64,000 nucleotides of DNA from assembly GCA_009914555.1 (NCBI GenBank), contig WNDY01000002.1, positions 62,001 through 126,000 of the forward strand, in the 5' to 3' direction. Made by a program: the position numbers and the translations under genes. The notes beneath the pieces are model-generated. The model saw nothing but the letters and a program-made list of their open reading frames with translations. It was not told the DNA's origin and made no database searches. Positions 16,078-25,836 of the stretch are shown here, piece by piece (positions within the stretch are counted from its first letter, which is position 1; each line of letters opens with the position of its first letter). The DNA comes from Xylophilus sp. Lineage in GTDB: Bacteria; Pseudomonadota; Gammaproteobacteria; Burkholderiales; Burkholderiaceae_C.

Positions 16078-17334
16078 ATGCCGCTCGACACCGAACCGCT
16101 CTTCCCCGTATCTGTGGAACCCGATGCCTGGCGGCACTTTCCGCGCGCCATGCGCCGCTGGAGTATCGGCCTGCTGCTGGACCGCGTGGCCAAGCCCTTG
16201 GACCGCTGGCGCGCCTGTGTCCGCAATACGCTGGGCACTGCGCCTTACCGCCGCGATCCGGCTGCGACGATCCTCGCCGACGGCCAGGGCTGCGTCGTGG
16301 CCGTCGGCGATTTCCGGGGCAGGACCGGGCTCAGCCGGGCAGCGCAATACGAAAGCAACAAGCTGCGGCTGCGCCATCCCGGCCTGATTCTGCTGGACCT
16401 GTCACGGCAGCCGGACGGCTCCGCTGCGGTGAGCGCGCGCGATCTGCCGCTACCGGTGTCATGCATCTACCTCTTGTGCGAGCCGCAGCGCATACGGCGT
16501 GCGCTGCGCATGTTTCGCCCGGAGCAGTTGGCCGGCGCGCGCCGCATCGGCCTGTGGGCCTGGGAAAACGAGGTATTCCCGCGCGCTTGGCATTTCGCGC
16601 TGAAGCTGGTGGACGAGGTGTGGACGCCGTCGGCTTTTTCTAGCCTCGCGATCCGTTCGGCTTCGCCGTTGACGGTCAAGGTGGTTCCCCATAACGTGGC
16701 CGTCGACCGGAACGTCGCAGCGGCCCGGCGGGCAGACTTCGGCGTGCCGGAGCGCGCCTTTCTGGGCCTGGCCATTATGGACATCCGGGCTTGCCCGGAG
16801 CGCAAGAATCCCTGGGCGCATGTGGCCGCTTGGCAGAAGGCCTTCGGCTTCAGCGCGGACCATGTGCTGCTGATGAAGGTGCGCTGCTCGGACAGGACAC
16901 GCATCGTGGAGCGGGAGTTGGAAGAAATGATCGGCCAGGCCGGCAACATCCGCTTGATCTGCCGGGACTTCACCGATGCGGAGCAACTGGCCTTCCAGCG
17001 CATGGCCGACGTCTACCTGTCGCTGCACCGGGCAGAGGCCTACGGGCTCAATATCCACGAGTTCCTGGAACTCGGTACGCCGGTGGTCGCCACCCACTGG
17101 TCCGCCAACGCCGAGTATGGCCCCGCCTACCGGCACTACCACGGCGTGAAAGCCTCGTTGGTGCCCTATGAGGACTGGATGCGCCACTTTTCCGACCGCC
17201 GCTTCCATTGGGCCGATGCCGACACCGATCATGCGGCGCGACTGCTGCGGCAGGTGACGCACGACAAGGTGCGGGAGCCGGGGCAAACCGCGAGCCACCC
17301 CGCGGCGGCCTTCGCGGCTGCAGCGGCGGGGTGA
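16078..17334 (+). CDS. Glycosyltransferase, GT-B-like
   Basis: 418 residues from ATG 16078. The frame is open further upstream into the photolyase remnant, so the start is uncertain; there is no good ribosome site. Typical C-terminal GT4-like features are seen: VDEVWTPSAFSS, an ERKNPWAHVAAW segment resembling the K-N loop, then a nucleotide-sugar-type ADVYLSLHRAEAYGLNIHEFLELGTPVVAT with the E-x7-E pattern. The family moves sugars from nucleotide donors, often for surface glycans. The donor and acceptor cannot be named. No other glycan genes lie nearby, so it is an isolated insertion. The C-terminus ends in an alanine-rich tail. Confidence 0.75.
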   Translation: MPLDTEPLFPVSVEPDAWRHFPRAMRRWSIGLLLDRVAKPLDRWRACVRNTLGTAPYRRDPAATILADGQGCVVAVGDFRGRTGLSRAAQYESNKLRLRHPGLILLDLSRQPDGSAAVSARDLPLPVSCIYLLCEPQRIRRALRMFRPEQLAGARRIGLWAWENEVFPRAWHFALKLVDEVWTPSAFSSLAIRSASPLTVKVVPHNVAVDRNVAAARRADFGVPERAFLGLAIMDIRACPERKNPWAHVAAWQKAFGFSADHVLLMKVRCSDRTRIVERELEEMIGQAGNIRLICRDFTDAEQLAFQRMADVYLSLHRAEAYGLNIHEFLELGTPVVATHWSANAEYGPAYRHYHGVKASLVPYEDWMRHFSDRRFHWADADTDHAARLLRQVTHDKVREPGQTASHPAAAFAAAAAG

Positions 17335-17411
17335 CCTCCGCGCCACCGCGGCACAGGAAGGATGGACACCGCCGGCAGCACGTCTCGGCGCACAAGGCGG
17401 GCAGCCGGGGT

Positions 17412-20400
17412 TCAGCCTGCAGCCGCCTCCGCCCCCTCCACCTGCTCGCTCGCATACCGCCGCACTAGCCCCAGCAGTTCCTCCTCGGAATACGGCTTGC
17501 CCAGGTAGTGGTTCACGCCGAGCGACAGCGCATGCTCCCGGTGCTTCGCGGCGATGCGCGAGGTGATCATCACCACCGGCAGGTCGGCCAGCGCCGCGTC
17601 GGCCCGGATGTTGCGCACCAGGTCGAAGCCGTCCATGCGCGGCATTTCGATGTCCGACAGCACCAGTGTCGGCCGCTCTTCCTGCAAACGCTCCAGCGCC
17701 TGCAGGCCATCGGCCGCGAGCGCCACGCGATAGCCTGCGCGCAGCAGCAGCCGCTGGGTCACGCGGCGCACGGTGATGGAATCGTCCACCACCAGCACCA
17801 GCGGCACCCGCGGCGCGCCATCGGCAGCCGCAGCAGCGGGCGCCTCGGCCTGCGCCGGCGCCGCCAGCGCGGCGGCGGTGCGCTCGCGGGCCTGGTCGCC
17901 GTAGACCGTCGCCAGGGCCACCGGGTTGTAGATCAGCACCACCGCGCCCGAGGGCAGCATCGACATGCCGGCCAGCCCCGGCAGCCGCGCGAGCTGCGGG
18001 CCCAGGTTCTTGACCACGACTTCCTGGTTGCCCAGCACTTCGTCCACGTGCAGCGCGATGCGCTGCGCCGCGCTGCGCAGGATCACCACCGGCCGCGTGC
18101 GGCCGCCGGCGGCGTCGGTGCTGCGCGGCGTGGATTCGAGCAGCGCGCCGGCCCAATGAAACGGTAGCGTGTCACCGTCGATGCCGTCGTCGTCCAGCAC
18201 GCCGCTGCGGTAGGCCGCCTCCAGCGCATCGACCGGCACCCGGCGCACGATCTCCACGAGCCCGGCCGGCACGCCGAAGGACAGCGGCCCGGCGCGCAGC
18301 AGTACGACCTGGGTGACGGCCGTGGTCAGCGGCAGCACCAGATTGAAGCGGGTGAACCTGCCGGGCTGCGTGGCCGTCTCGATGCGCCCGCCCAGCGCCT
18401 GCACCTCGGAACGCACCACGTCCATGCCGATGCCGCGGCCGGCCAGGCCGGTCACCTCGCTGGCGGTGGAGAAGCCGGAGCGGAACACGAGTTCGGCCGC
18501 CGCCGCGCCGTCGAGCGCGGGCGCGTCCGCTTCGAGCAGCCCCTGCGCGATGGCCTTGTCGCGGATGCGGGCCAGGTCCAAGCCGCCGCCGTCGTCCTCC
18601 AGCTGCACCGACACGTCGTTGCCTTCGTGGTGCAGCGCGATGGCGATGGTGCCGCCGGCAGGCTTGCCGGCCCCGGCGCGCGACCCGGGGCTTTCGATGC
18701 CTTGCACCACCGCGTTGCGCAGCAGGTGCTCGAAGACCGGCACCATGCGGTCGAGCACACCGCGGTCCAGCTCGGTCGTGCCGCCGGTGATGTCCAGGCG
18801 GATCTGTTTGCCGGCCTCCTTGGCCGCCTGGCGCACCACGGCGTAGAGCCGCTCGGCGATGGAGTCGAACTCCACCATGCGGGTGCGCAGCAGGTCGCGC
18901 TGCAGCGCGCGCGCCTGGCGTCCCTGGGCGATCAGGTCGTCCTCGGCCCCTTCCATGGAGCGCTGCAGGTTGCGCTGGATGGTGGCCACGTCGTTGACCG
19001 ACTCGGCCATCATGCGGGTGAGCTCCTGGACCCGCGTGAAGCGGTCGAATTCCAGCGGGTCGAAGGCGGCCGCCTCCTTCTGCGCCTGCGCCAGGCGCGA
19101 CTGCATCTGCGATTCGGCCTGCACCTCGATGTCGCGCAGCTGCTGGCGCAGGCGGTCGAGGTTGCCCGACAGGTCGGCCAGCGAACCGCGCATCTGGCCC
19201 AGGCGCGCTTCGAGGCGCGAGCGGCTGATCATCACCTCGCCGGCCTGGTTGACCAGCCGGTCGAGCAGCGGCGCACGCACGCGCACCAGCGCGCCGGGCG
19301 CGGCACGCGGCGCCGGTGCGGCGGCAGGCAGCGGCGCCAGCGGCGCGGCCGGCGGCACGTCGGACGACGCCGGGGCCGGCAGCGCATCGGACGCCTCGGC
19401 CTGCGCCGGCACGGCCGCGCCGGCGCGCAGTCCGTCGAACGTGGCGGCCAGCGCATCGAAGCGGCCGAGCAGGCCGGCCGCGTCGGCGTCCTGCAGATGC
19501 TGGCCGCCGCCGATCAGCTCGATCGCCGATTCGAGCCGGTGGGCCAGTTCGCCCAGGCGCAGCGCACCAGCCAGGCGGGCGCTGCCCTTGAGCGTGTGCA
19601 GGTTGCGCAGCGCCTCGCTGCGGGCGCTGGCGTTGTCGGGCCGCGCGGCCCACTGGCGTAGCGCGCCGCCGAGCTGCGGCAGCAGCTCCAGCGCCTCTTC
19701 CTCGAAGATCGGGAACAGGTCCGGATCGACCGCATCGGCCACGTCGGCGATGTCGTCGAACGCGCCGGCTGCTGCCAGCGCCAGGCCGGCATCGGGCGGC
19801 AGGGTCGGCGCCGCGGGTGCGGGGCTGCTGCGTGGCACCGCACGGAGCCGCTCCGCCGCCTCCCGGGCCGGAACGGGCGGCGGCCCGCCGGCAGGCACTT
19901 CGGTGGCGAGGATGGCGCGCAGTTCGGCCAGCACGCGCGCGCCCGGCTCCTTCAGGAAGCCGGCGGCGAACTGGTGCAGCAGGTGGCGGATGTCCTCGGC
20001 CGCGTCGACGAAGACGCCGGCCTGCCCGGGTGTGCCGCGGCCCTGCAGCTGCACGTGCTGCAGCGCATGCTCCAGCAGCCGGGCCAGGTTCGACAGGGCC
20101 TGGAAGCCGACGGTGGCCGAACTGCCGGCCAGCGAATGGGCCAGCGCGACGGCGGCGTCGGGCAGCGGCCGGTGGACTTCGAGCGCCCATTCGCCGACCT
20201 CTCCCGCCAGCCGGCGCGACCATTCGTCGGCCTCGGCCAGATAGACGTTGTAGAGCGGGATGCCGATGCGCAGCGGGCCGACGACCTTGGTGTGCTCGTC
20301 GGCCGGCCCGGCGTCGAATACTGGTTCGGCCGCGGGTTCCGGCCCGGGCGGCAGGTCCTCCTGCGACGACGCGGCTTCGAAGACCGCGGCCGCGGTTCCG

Positions 20401-23400
20401 GATTCGGGCTCCGCCGGCTCCGGCCGGGCCTCTGCGGCCGCCACTTCGATCGGCTCGGCGCCGGCGTCTGCCTCGAATGCAGGGGCCGCTTCGGGCGCGG
20501 GCCCGGCCTGCGCGTGCGCCGCGGATTGTGCCGCCGCCTGCTCCTGCGCCACCGCCGGGGTGTCGGCGACGATGTTGAAGCTGTCCCAGGCCGCCTGCAG
20601 CTCCGCGGAGAGCGACGGTTCCTGCAGCAGTTCCTGCGACCCTTCCTGCGCCACCAGCCCTGCCAGGTCGGCTATGTCGGTGGTGACGGATTCGTCGGCC
20701 GGCTGGGCGTCGGCCACGTCGTCACCGCCGCCGTCCGGAGCGACGGCCTGCGCGGCCTGCGCCGCCGCAGGCGCCGCGCCGCTGTCCCAGGCGAACTGCA
20801 GATCGGGCGCCAGCGCCGGCTCCTGCGGCGGCGGCAGTGTGCCGTCGGCCTCGCCGTCTTCCTGCGGCTCCAGGCCGAAGGCGGCGATGTCGGTGTCGGA
20901 GAACCCGGTGTCCCGCGCCTCGTCTTCGAGCAGGCGATCGAAGACCGGCTCGGCGAGCGCGTCGGCCGGCGGCGCTTCGGCGGCCGGCTGCAGCACGTCG
21001 AACGAGGTCTCGCGCAGGGCCGCGGCGAACGCGGCGAAATCGACCTCCTCGGCCTCGACGGCGGCCGGCGTGTCGGAAGGCCGTTCGCTCGCCAGAATCG
21101 GCGGCACTTCGGATACTGTGGGGGGAATATCCTCAGAGCGCGCGTCGTGCTGTCGCCTGGACGCAATACTCCCGGGGATTTCAAGCGGGACGACTTCGCC
21201 ACGCAGGCGCAGCGCATCGGCCGCGGCGCGGAACGGCGCGGCCTTCCAGTCGGCGTCATCGTCCGCGGCGATGGCCTCGACCCAGCGGCCGAAGCCGCCG
21301 AGCGATGCGCGCGACAGCGCGAGCAGCGCCGGCTCGACGGCCTTCTGCTCGGCCAGCCAGGCGTTGAGCAGCTGCTCCAGCGCCCAGGCGGCCTCGCCGA
21401 ACTCGTGAAGCCCGACCATGCGCGAGCTGCCCTTGAGCGTGTGGAAGGCGCGGCGCAGCGTGGTCTGCCGGCTCAGGTCGCCGGGGGCCGCGGCGAGCAC
21501 GTCGAGCGCCTCGCCGCCGTGGCCGAGCACCTCGCGCGCCTCTTCGAGGAAGACGTCGCGCAGGTCGTCCTCGTCGACCGGCTCGGGCGCGGCGGCGGGC
21601 GGCGGTGCAAGCTCGACCGGTTCGGCCGGCGGCTCGACCAGGGCCTGCGCCTCGGGTACGGCGGACAGCGCGGCCGGCAGCGCCGCGCGCTCTTCGACGT
21701 GGAACACCGCCTCCTCGCGGCTGTCGCCGGCGCGCGGGCGCTGGCGGCCCATGAGGGTGCGCAGTTCGCCGGCATCCTCGTCGTAGACGAACAGCTTGCG
21801 CGCCAGCGTGGGCTGGTAGCTCAGCATGTCGATCAGGAAACCGAGCGCGCCGATGCTGTTGCCCAGCCGCTCGAACACCTGACCGCGCGCGGCCTCCTCG
21901 GCCGGCTCGCCGGCCAGCAGGCGGTCGACCGTCCCGCGCATGCGGCTCGCCGCATGCTGCGCCTGGTCCAGCCCCAGCACCGACAGCACGCCGCGCATGC
22001 GCGAGAGGTGGTCCGGCACCGGCACCAGCAGGCCGCGGTCCCCGGGATGGCGGAAGAATTCGTCGAGCGACTTCTCGGCCTCGGCCAGCGTGGCGCGCAG
22101 CTCGTCGACCACGCTGCCCAGGGTCTGGCTGTCGCTCACGCGGCGGTAGAGCTCCTCCATCCAGCTCTCCAGCGGCTCGGCGGCGCCGCCGGCGCGCACG
22201 TGGTCGAGCCGGCGGGCCAGCTGCGCGGCGCGCTCGCCGACGCCCTCCTCGCCGGCGCCGAGTTCCTTGAATGCGGCCTGCAGGTAGAGCACGGCCGTGG
22301 CGACCTCCATCGCCAGCGCGGGCGGCGGCGCCTCGCCGCTGAGCAGCGTGGAGTCGGCCGCGCGGTCGAGCGCGTCGGCCAGGGCCGCGGCCTGCGGCTG
22401 CAGGCGCCGCAGCGACTCGCCGACCAGGCTGAACTGGTCGGACGCGGGCTTGAGCTTGGCCAGGTCGCCGCCGGCCAGGGCCGACCAGGTTTCGGTGGCG
22501 GTGCCGATGCGCTTGCGCGCCTGGGCCAGCGCCTGCGGATCGAAGCGGCCGAAGCGCGGCGTGGCGTAGTCGACCGGGCGGTGGCGCGCCAGGCCGTAGG
22601 CATCGCGCACCGCGGCCAGCAGGAGCGCCTCGCCCGGCGCCGCGGGCTGGGCCTGGGCACAGAAGAACAGCAGGTCCTGCAGCAGCCGGTCGGCGATGGT
22701 GAGTTCGCCCTTGGCGAGCGACGCGTACTGCAGCAGCACGCGCGATGCCGCCCGCTTGGCGTAGACGTCCGGCCCGATCAGGCCGTGCGCCAGGCCGTCG
22801 AAGAAGCCGGCCGCGATCTTCCAGAAGGTGCGCGGCGCACGTTCGGACTGGCCGTTGGCCAGGCCGGCCGCCATCCCGGCGATGGCGCGCGCCGCCGCCG
22901 GATCGGCCGATTTGATGAACTGCAGCACGGCCTGGTCGAGGCGCGCGCGCACCGGCGTGCCGTAGGTCAGCGGTGCGACGGCTTCGCCGCAGGCCGCGGC
23001 AGCCGGCTCGCGCAGGCGGCGCTCCACCGGCCACAGGTCGGCCGGATGCACCCGGTCGCCGCCGGCGATGGCCTGCACGTCCTTGTACTGGGGGAACAGC
23101 GCGACCGCGCTGACCGGCTTGCCGGCGAGCACAGCTTCGAGGTATTCGACGAGCGCGAAGCTCGCGCGCTCCAGCGCGTCGGCCGCGGCGTCGGTGCACA
23201 GCTCGGGCCGCTGCACGAAGCGCTGCACGGCCGTCTCCATGGCACGCAGCACCAGCGCGGGCGACTCGTGGCCGACCATCTGGAGCGCGCCGCCGGCCTG
23301 GTGCAGCTGCTGGCGGGCCACGCGCAGCTGGCTCGCGTCGAGCGTGGCCAGCTCCGATCCGCGGGCCGACTCGGCATCGCGCACGAAGCGGCGCAGCGAC

Positions 23401-23522
23401 TTGACCGCGCTGTCGAGCGACTTGCGCAGTTCGCCCTGCACCCAGGCCAGCGGCCCGAGGTCATGCTCGCCGCCCTGGCCGGCACCGGCGTCGGGTTCGT
23501 GAACGGCGTCGGAAATCGGCAT
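17412..23522 (-). CDS. chpA: Type IV pilus chemosensory hybrid kinase ChpA/PilL
   Basis: 2036 residues. The N-terminal half is helical FimL-like. HPt domains are marked by HTLKGSSRMVGL (about 694), HSLAGSSATVG (about 1129) and HTLKGSARLAGA (about 1309). A CheA-like dimerisation/ATPase block follows (N-box HLLRNAVVQGIE near 1600, GRGIGMDVV near 1700), then a CheW-like domain (about 1730-1830) and a C-terminal receiver (about 1914-2027, DIEMPRMDG). It takes MCP PilJ signals and phosphorylates PilG/PilH to control type IV pilus twitching and, in Pseudomonas, cAMP. It is shorter than P. aeruginosa ChpA. Residues 783-804, in a linker, are encoded by a copy of the dispersed GGRGTAT element. It lies 18 bases after pilJ. 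Confidence 0.95.
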   Translation of the reverse strand: MPISDAVHEPDAGAGQGGEHDLGPLAWVQGELRKSLDSAVKSLRRFVRDAESARGSELATLDASQLRVARQQLHQAGGALQMVGHESPALVLRAMETAVQRFVQRPELCTDAAADALERASFALVEYLEAVLAGKPVSAVALFPQYKDVQAIAGGDRVHPADLWPVERRLREPAAAACGEAVAPLTYGTPVRARLDQAVLQFIKSADPAAARAIAGMAAGLANGQSERAPRTFWKIAAGFFDGLAHGLIGPDVYAKRAASRVLLQYASLAKGELTIADRLLQDLLFFCAQAQPAAPGEALLLAAVRDAYGLARHRPVDYATPRFGRFDPQALAQARKRIGTATETWSALAGGDLAKLKPASDQFSLVGESLRRLQPQAAALADALDRAADSTLLSGEAPPPALAMEVATAVLYLQAAFKELGAGEEGVGERAAQLARRLDHVRAGGAAEPLESWMEELYRRVSDSQTLGSVVDELRATLAEAEKSLDEFFRHPGDRGLLVPVPDHLSRMRGVLSVLGLDQAQHAASRMRGTVDRLLAGEPAEEAARGQVFERLGNSIGALGFLIDMLSYQPTLARKLFVYDEDAGELRTLMGRQRPRAGDSREEAVFHVEERAALPAALSAVPEAQALVEPPAEPVELAPPPAAAPEPVDEDDLRDVFLEEAREVLGHGGEALDVLAAAPGDLSRQTTLRRAFHTLKGSSRMVGLHEFGEAAWALEQLLNAWLAEQKAVEPALLALSRASLGGFGRWVEAIAADDDADWKAAPFRAAADALRLRGEVVPLEIPGSIASRRQHDARSEDIPPTVSEVPPILASERPSDTPAAVEAEEVDFAAFAAALRETSFDVLQPAAEAPPADALAEPVFDRLLEDEARDTGFSDTDIAAFGLEPQEDGEADGTLPPPQEPALAPDLQFAWDSGAAPAAAQAAQAVAPDGGGDDVADAQPADESVTTDIADLAGLVAQEGSQELLQEPSLSAELQAAWDSFNIVADTPAVAQEQAAAQSAAHAQAGPAPEAAPAFEADAGAEPIEVAAAEARPEPAEPESGTAAAVFEAASSQEDLPPGPEPAAEPVFDAGPADEHTKVVGPLRIGIPLYNVYLAEADEWSRRLAGEVGEWALEVHRPLPDAAVALAHSLAGSSATVGFQALSNLARLLEHALQHVQLQGRGTPGQAGVFVDAAEDIRHLLHQFAAGFLKEPGARVLAELRAILATEVPAGGPPPVPAREAAERLRAVPRSSPAPAAPTLPPDAGLALAAAGAFDDIADVADAVDPDLFPIFEEEALELLPQLGGALRQWAARPDNASARSEALRNLHTLKGSARLAGALRLGELAHRLESAIELIGGGQHLQDADAAGLLGRFDALAATFDGLRAGAAVPAQAEASDALPAPASSDVPPAAPLAPLPAAAPAPRAAPGALVRVRAPLLDRLVNQAGEVMISRSRLEARLGQMRGSLADLSGNLDRLRQQLRDIEVQAESQMQSRLAQAQKEAAAFDPLEFDRFTRVQELTRMMAESVNDVATIQRNLQRSMEGAEDDLIAQGRQARALQRDLLRTRMVEFDSIAERLYAVVRQAAKEAGKQIRLDITGGTTELDRGVLDRMVPVFEHLLRNAVVQGIESPGSRAGAGKPAGGTIAIALHHEGNDVSVQLEDDGGGLDLARIRDKAIAQGLLEADAPALDGAAAAELVFRSGFSTASEVTGLAGRGIGMDVVRSEVQALGGRIETATQPGRFTRFNLVLPLTTAVTQVVLLRAGPLSFGVPAGLVEIVRRVPVDALEAAYRSGVLDDDGIDGDTLPFHWAGALLESTPRSTDAAGGRTRPVVILRSAAQRIALHVDEVLGNQEVVVKNLGPQLARLPGLAGMSMLPSGAVVLIYNPVALATVYGDQARERTAAALAAPAQAEAPAAAAADGAPRVPLVLVVDDSITVRRVTQRLLLRAGYRVALAADGLQALERLQEERPTLVLSDIEMPRMDGFDLVRNIRADAALADLPVVMITSRIAAKHREHALSLGVNHYLGKPYSEEELLGLVRRYASEQVEGAEAAAG
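21112..21176 (-). repeat. Dispersed GGRGTAT-pair element, in-frame copy inside chpA
   Basis: On the minus strand, GGGAGTAT and ACAGTAT boxes lie 53 bp apart, as in the intergenic copies, with a GC-rich centre (CGACGCGCGCTC). It encodes chpA residues about 783-804 in the Ala/Pro/Glu-rich linker after the first HPt domain. No stop codon is introduced. Confidence 0.5.
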
Positions 23523-23540
23523 CGGGGCGTCCGGTGGAGA

Positions 23541-25814
23541 TCAGGAGATTTTGAACCGGGCCACGGATTGGCGCAGTTCCTCGGCCATGTGCGACAGCTC
23601 GCGCACCTGCTGGGCCGTGGTGCGCGTGCCCTCGCCGGTCTGCTCGGTCACGGCGAAGATGTGCTGGATGTTGTCGGCCACGCCGTTGGCCAGTTCGGCC
23701 GCGCGCGAGGTGGAGCTGGAGATCTGCTCGATCAGCTCGGCCAGGCGGCGCGACACGCGGTCGATCTCGGAGAGCGCCGTGCCGGCCGAGTCGGACAGCC
23801 GGGCCCCTTCGACCACGCCCTGGGTGGAGCGCTCCATGGCGGCCACGGCATCCTGCGTGTCGGTCTGGATGGCCTTCACCAGCGCCGAGATCGGGCGCGT
23901 GGCGTCGGCCGAGCGTTCGGCCAGCCGCTGCACTTCCTCGGCCACGACCGAGAAGCCTCGGCCGGCCTCGCCGGCCGAGGCGGCCTGGATGGCGGCGTTG
24001 AGGGCCAGCACGTTGGTCTGCTCGGTGATGTCGGAAATCAGCTCGGTGATTTCGCCGATCTCCTGCGACGACTCGCCCAGGCGCTTGATCCGCTTGGAAG
24101 TGTCCTGGATCTGGTCGCGGATGGCATTCATGCCGCCGATGGCGTTCTGCACGGCCTGGAGGCCGGAGTCGGCGGCCTGGAGCGACTGGCGCGCCACCGC
24201 GGCCGATTCCTGCGCCTGGCTGGACACGCCGTTGATGCGCGAGGCCATGTCGAGCACCGAGCGGCCGGTCTCGCGGATCTCGCGCAGCTGCTCGGTCGAG
24301 GCGGCCAGCAGCTCGGTGGAGGTGCTGTCCACCAGCGCCGTGGTCTGGGCCACGCGGTCCACCGTGTTCTGCACGCTGCCCACGAGCAGGCGCAGTTCCT
24401 CGACCGTGTAGTTCACCGAGTCGGCGATGGCGCCGGTGATGTCCTCGGTCACCGTGGCTTCCTGGGTCAGGTCGCCTTCGGCGACGTTCTGCAGCTCGTT
24501 CATCAGCCGCAGAATGGCCGCCTGGTTGGCGTCGTTGACGCGCTTGGCCTCCTGGCCCTGGAGCTGGGCTTCGCGCTGCTGCGCCTCGGCCGCGACCTGC
24601 CGGGCACGGCTGTCGAGCAGCTGCACGCGCGCGATGCCGATGCCGCAGAGCACGACGAAGAGCGCCGGCACGGCCAGCGCCAGCACCGAGGCCACGCCCA
24701 GGCCGCTTTCGGCCGACAGGCGGCCCTGGAGGTCCTGCAGCTGCCGGCGCAGCGGCTCGCTGTCGGCCAGGATGGCGGCCTGCGCCTCGCGGGCCGACAC
24801 CAGGCCCTGCAGGTTGCCCAGGATGGCGCCGGCCTGCACGCGGGTCTCCTCGTACACCTTGATCAGCGACGCGAGCTGCTCGCGCGTCTGCGCATCGCGC
24901 GTCGCGGCCAGGCGCAGCTCGGCGCTGCCGTCGAGCAGGCCCTGGGCGATTTCCTTGAAGGAGTTCAGGTCCTTGCCGAGCAGGAAGACGGCCTCCGGGC
25001 TCACGCCCTCGGTGGTCTGGAATTCGTTGGCCGACTTGCCGATGCGCTGGGTCAGCATCACGAGCTGGCCGGCGGCCGAGATCTCGCCGGCCGGCGCGTT
25101 CTGCTGGAGCTTGAGCGAGGAGACGGTCTCGGCGATCTCCAGCAGGTCGGACGACTGGCGGTTGATGGTGCGCAGCGCATCGCCCACCTGGGTCAGCACC
25201 TTCTGCTGGCCGATCACCACGGCGGCGCTGCGTTCGGCGCGCTCCACCAGCGGCGTGATCGCGCCGAGCGGCTCCGCATAGGCGCGGCCCAGCGCCGCCA
25301 CACCGGACTCGGCATCGCCCTGGTTGAGGCCGCGCACCGAGCGCGCGAGCACGCCCGAGCTGTCGACCACGTCGGGGAAGGCCTGCGGGTTGCCGACCAG
25401 CGCCTGCGACACCGCCTTGGCCAGGCGCTGCGACTGCATCAGCGCCTGGCCGGTGGCGGTCAGCTGCAGGCCGACCTTGTCGGTCTGGCGCAGCACCCAG
25501 AAGGCCAGCACGCCCAATACCACGAGGCCCACGGCCAGCGCCGCGACGAGCACGCGCTGGTGGCGCTCGGTCGTGCCGCGGCCGAGCAGCGGGAAGTCGA
25601 TCAGGTCGCCCGCGCCTTCGGCGGATGCCGCGGCCGCCGGCTCGACGACGCGGCTCTCGCCGTAGCCCTGCACGCTGGCCAGTTCGTCGGGCTGGGCCGA
25701 ATGCGCGAGGTCGAGGTCGGTCGACAGGCGCAGGGCGGCATCGCCCGCCGAGGACAGGGATGCTGCGGCCGGGCGGCGCTGGAAGATCTTGCCCAGATGG
25801 TCAACGACGGACAT
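23541..25814 (-). CDS. pilJ: Type IV pilus methyl-accepting chemotaxis protein PilJ
   Basis: 757 residues. A long N-terminal cytoplasmic segment (about 1-85) precedes TM1 (about 87-108). A helical PilJ-type periplasmic domain runs from about 110 to 365 and TM2 from about 370 to 392, followed by HAMP-like coils and a complete MCP signalling domain (tip LALNAAIQAASAGEAGRGFS). It senses surface contact or PilA in Pseudomonas and controls ChpA through PilI. It lies between pilI and chpA in the usual order. Confidence 0.95.
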   Translation of the reverse strand: MSVVDHLGKIFQRRPAAASLSSAGDAALRLSTDLDLAHSAQPDELASVQGYGESRVVEPAAAASAEGAGDLIDFPLLGRGTTERHQRVLVAALAVGLVVLGVLAFWVLRQTDKVGLQLTATGQALMQSQRLAKAVSQALVGNPQAFPDVVDSSGVLARSVRGLNQGDAESGVAALGRAYAEPLGAITPLVERAERSAAVVIGQQKVLTQVGDALRTINRQSSDLLEIAETVSSLKLQQNAPAGEISAAGQLVMLTQRIGKSANEFQTTEGVSPEAVFLLGKDLNSFKEIAQGLLDGSAELRLAATRDAQTREQLASLIKVYEETRVQAGAILGNLQGLVSAREAQAAILADSEPLRRQLQDLQGRLSAESGLGVASVLALAVPALFVVLCGIGIARVQLLDSRARQVAAEAQQREAQLQGQEAKRVNDANQAAILRLMNELQNVAEGDLTQEATVTEDITGAIADSVNYTVEELRLLVGSVQNTVDRVAQTTALVDSTSTELLAASTEQLREIRETGRSVLDMASRINGVSSQAQESAAVARQSLQAADSGLQAVQNAIGGMNAIRDQIQDTSKRIKRLGESSQEIGEITELISDITEQTNVLALNAAIQAASAGEAGRGFSVVAEEVQRLAERSADATRPISALVKAIQTDTQDAVAAMERSTQGVVEGARLSDSAGTALSEIDRVSRRLAELIEQISSSTSRAAELANGVADNIQHIFAVTEQTGEGTRTTAQQVRELSHMAEELRQSVARFKIS

Positions 25815-25836
25815 GGTTCAGCCTCAACAAGAAGGG

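Noticed and set aside
15969..16643. GTG start behind a strong GGAGGAGG site upstream of the glycosyltransferase
   Set aside because: The frame is not that of the glycosyltransferase and its translation has no family features. The ribosome site may be accidental, although it raises the possibility of an ancient frameshift.
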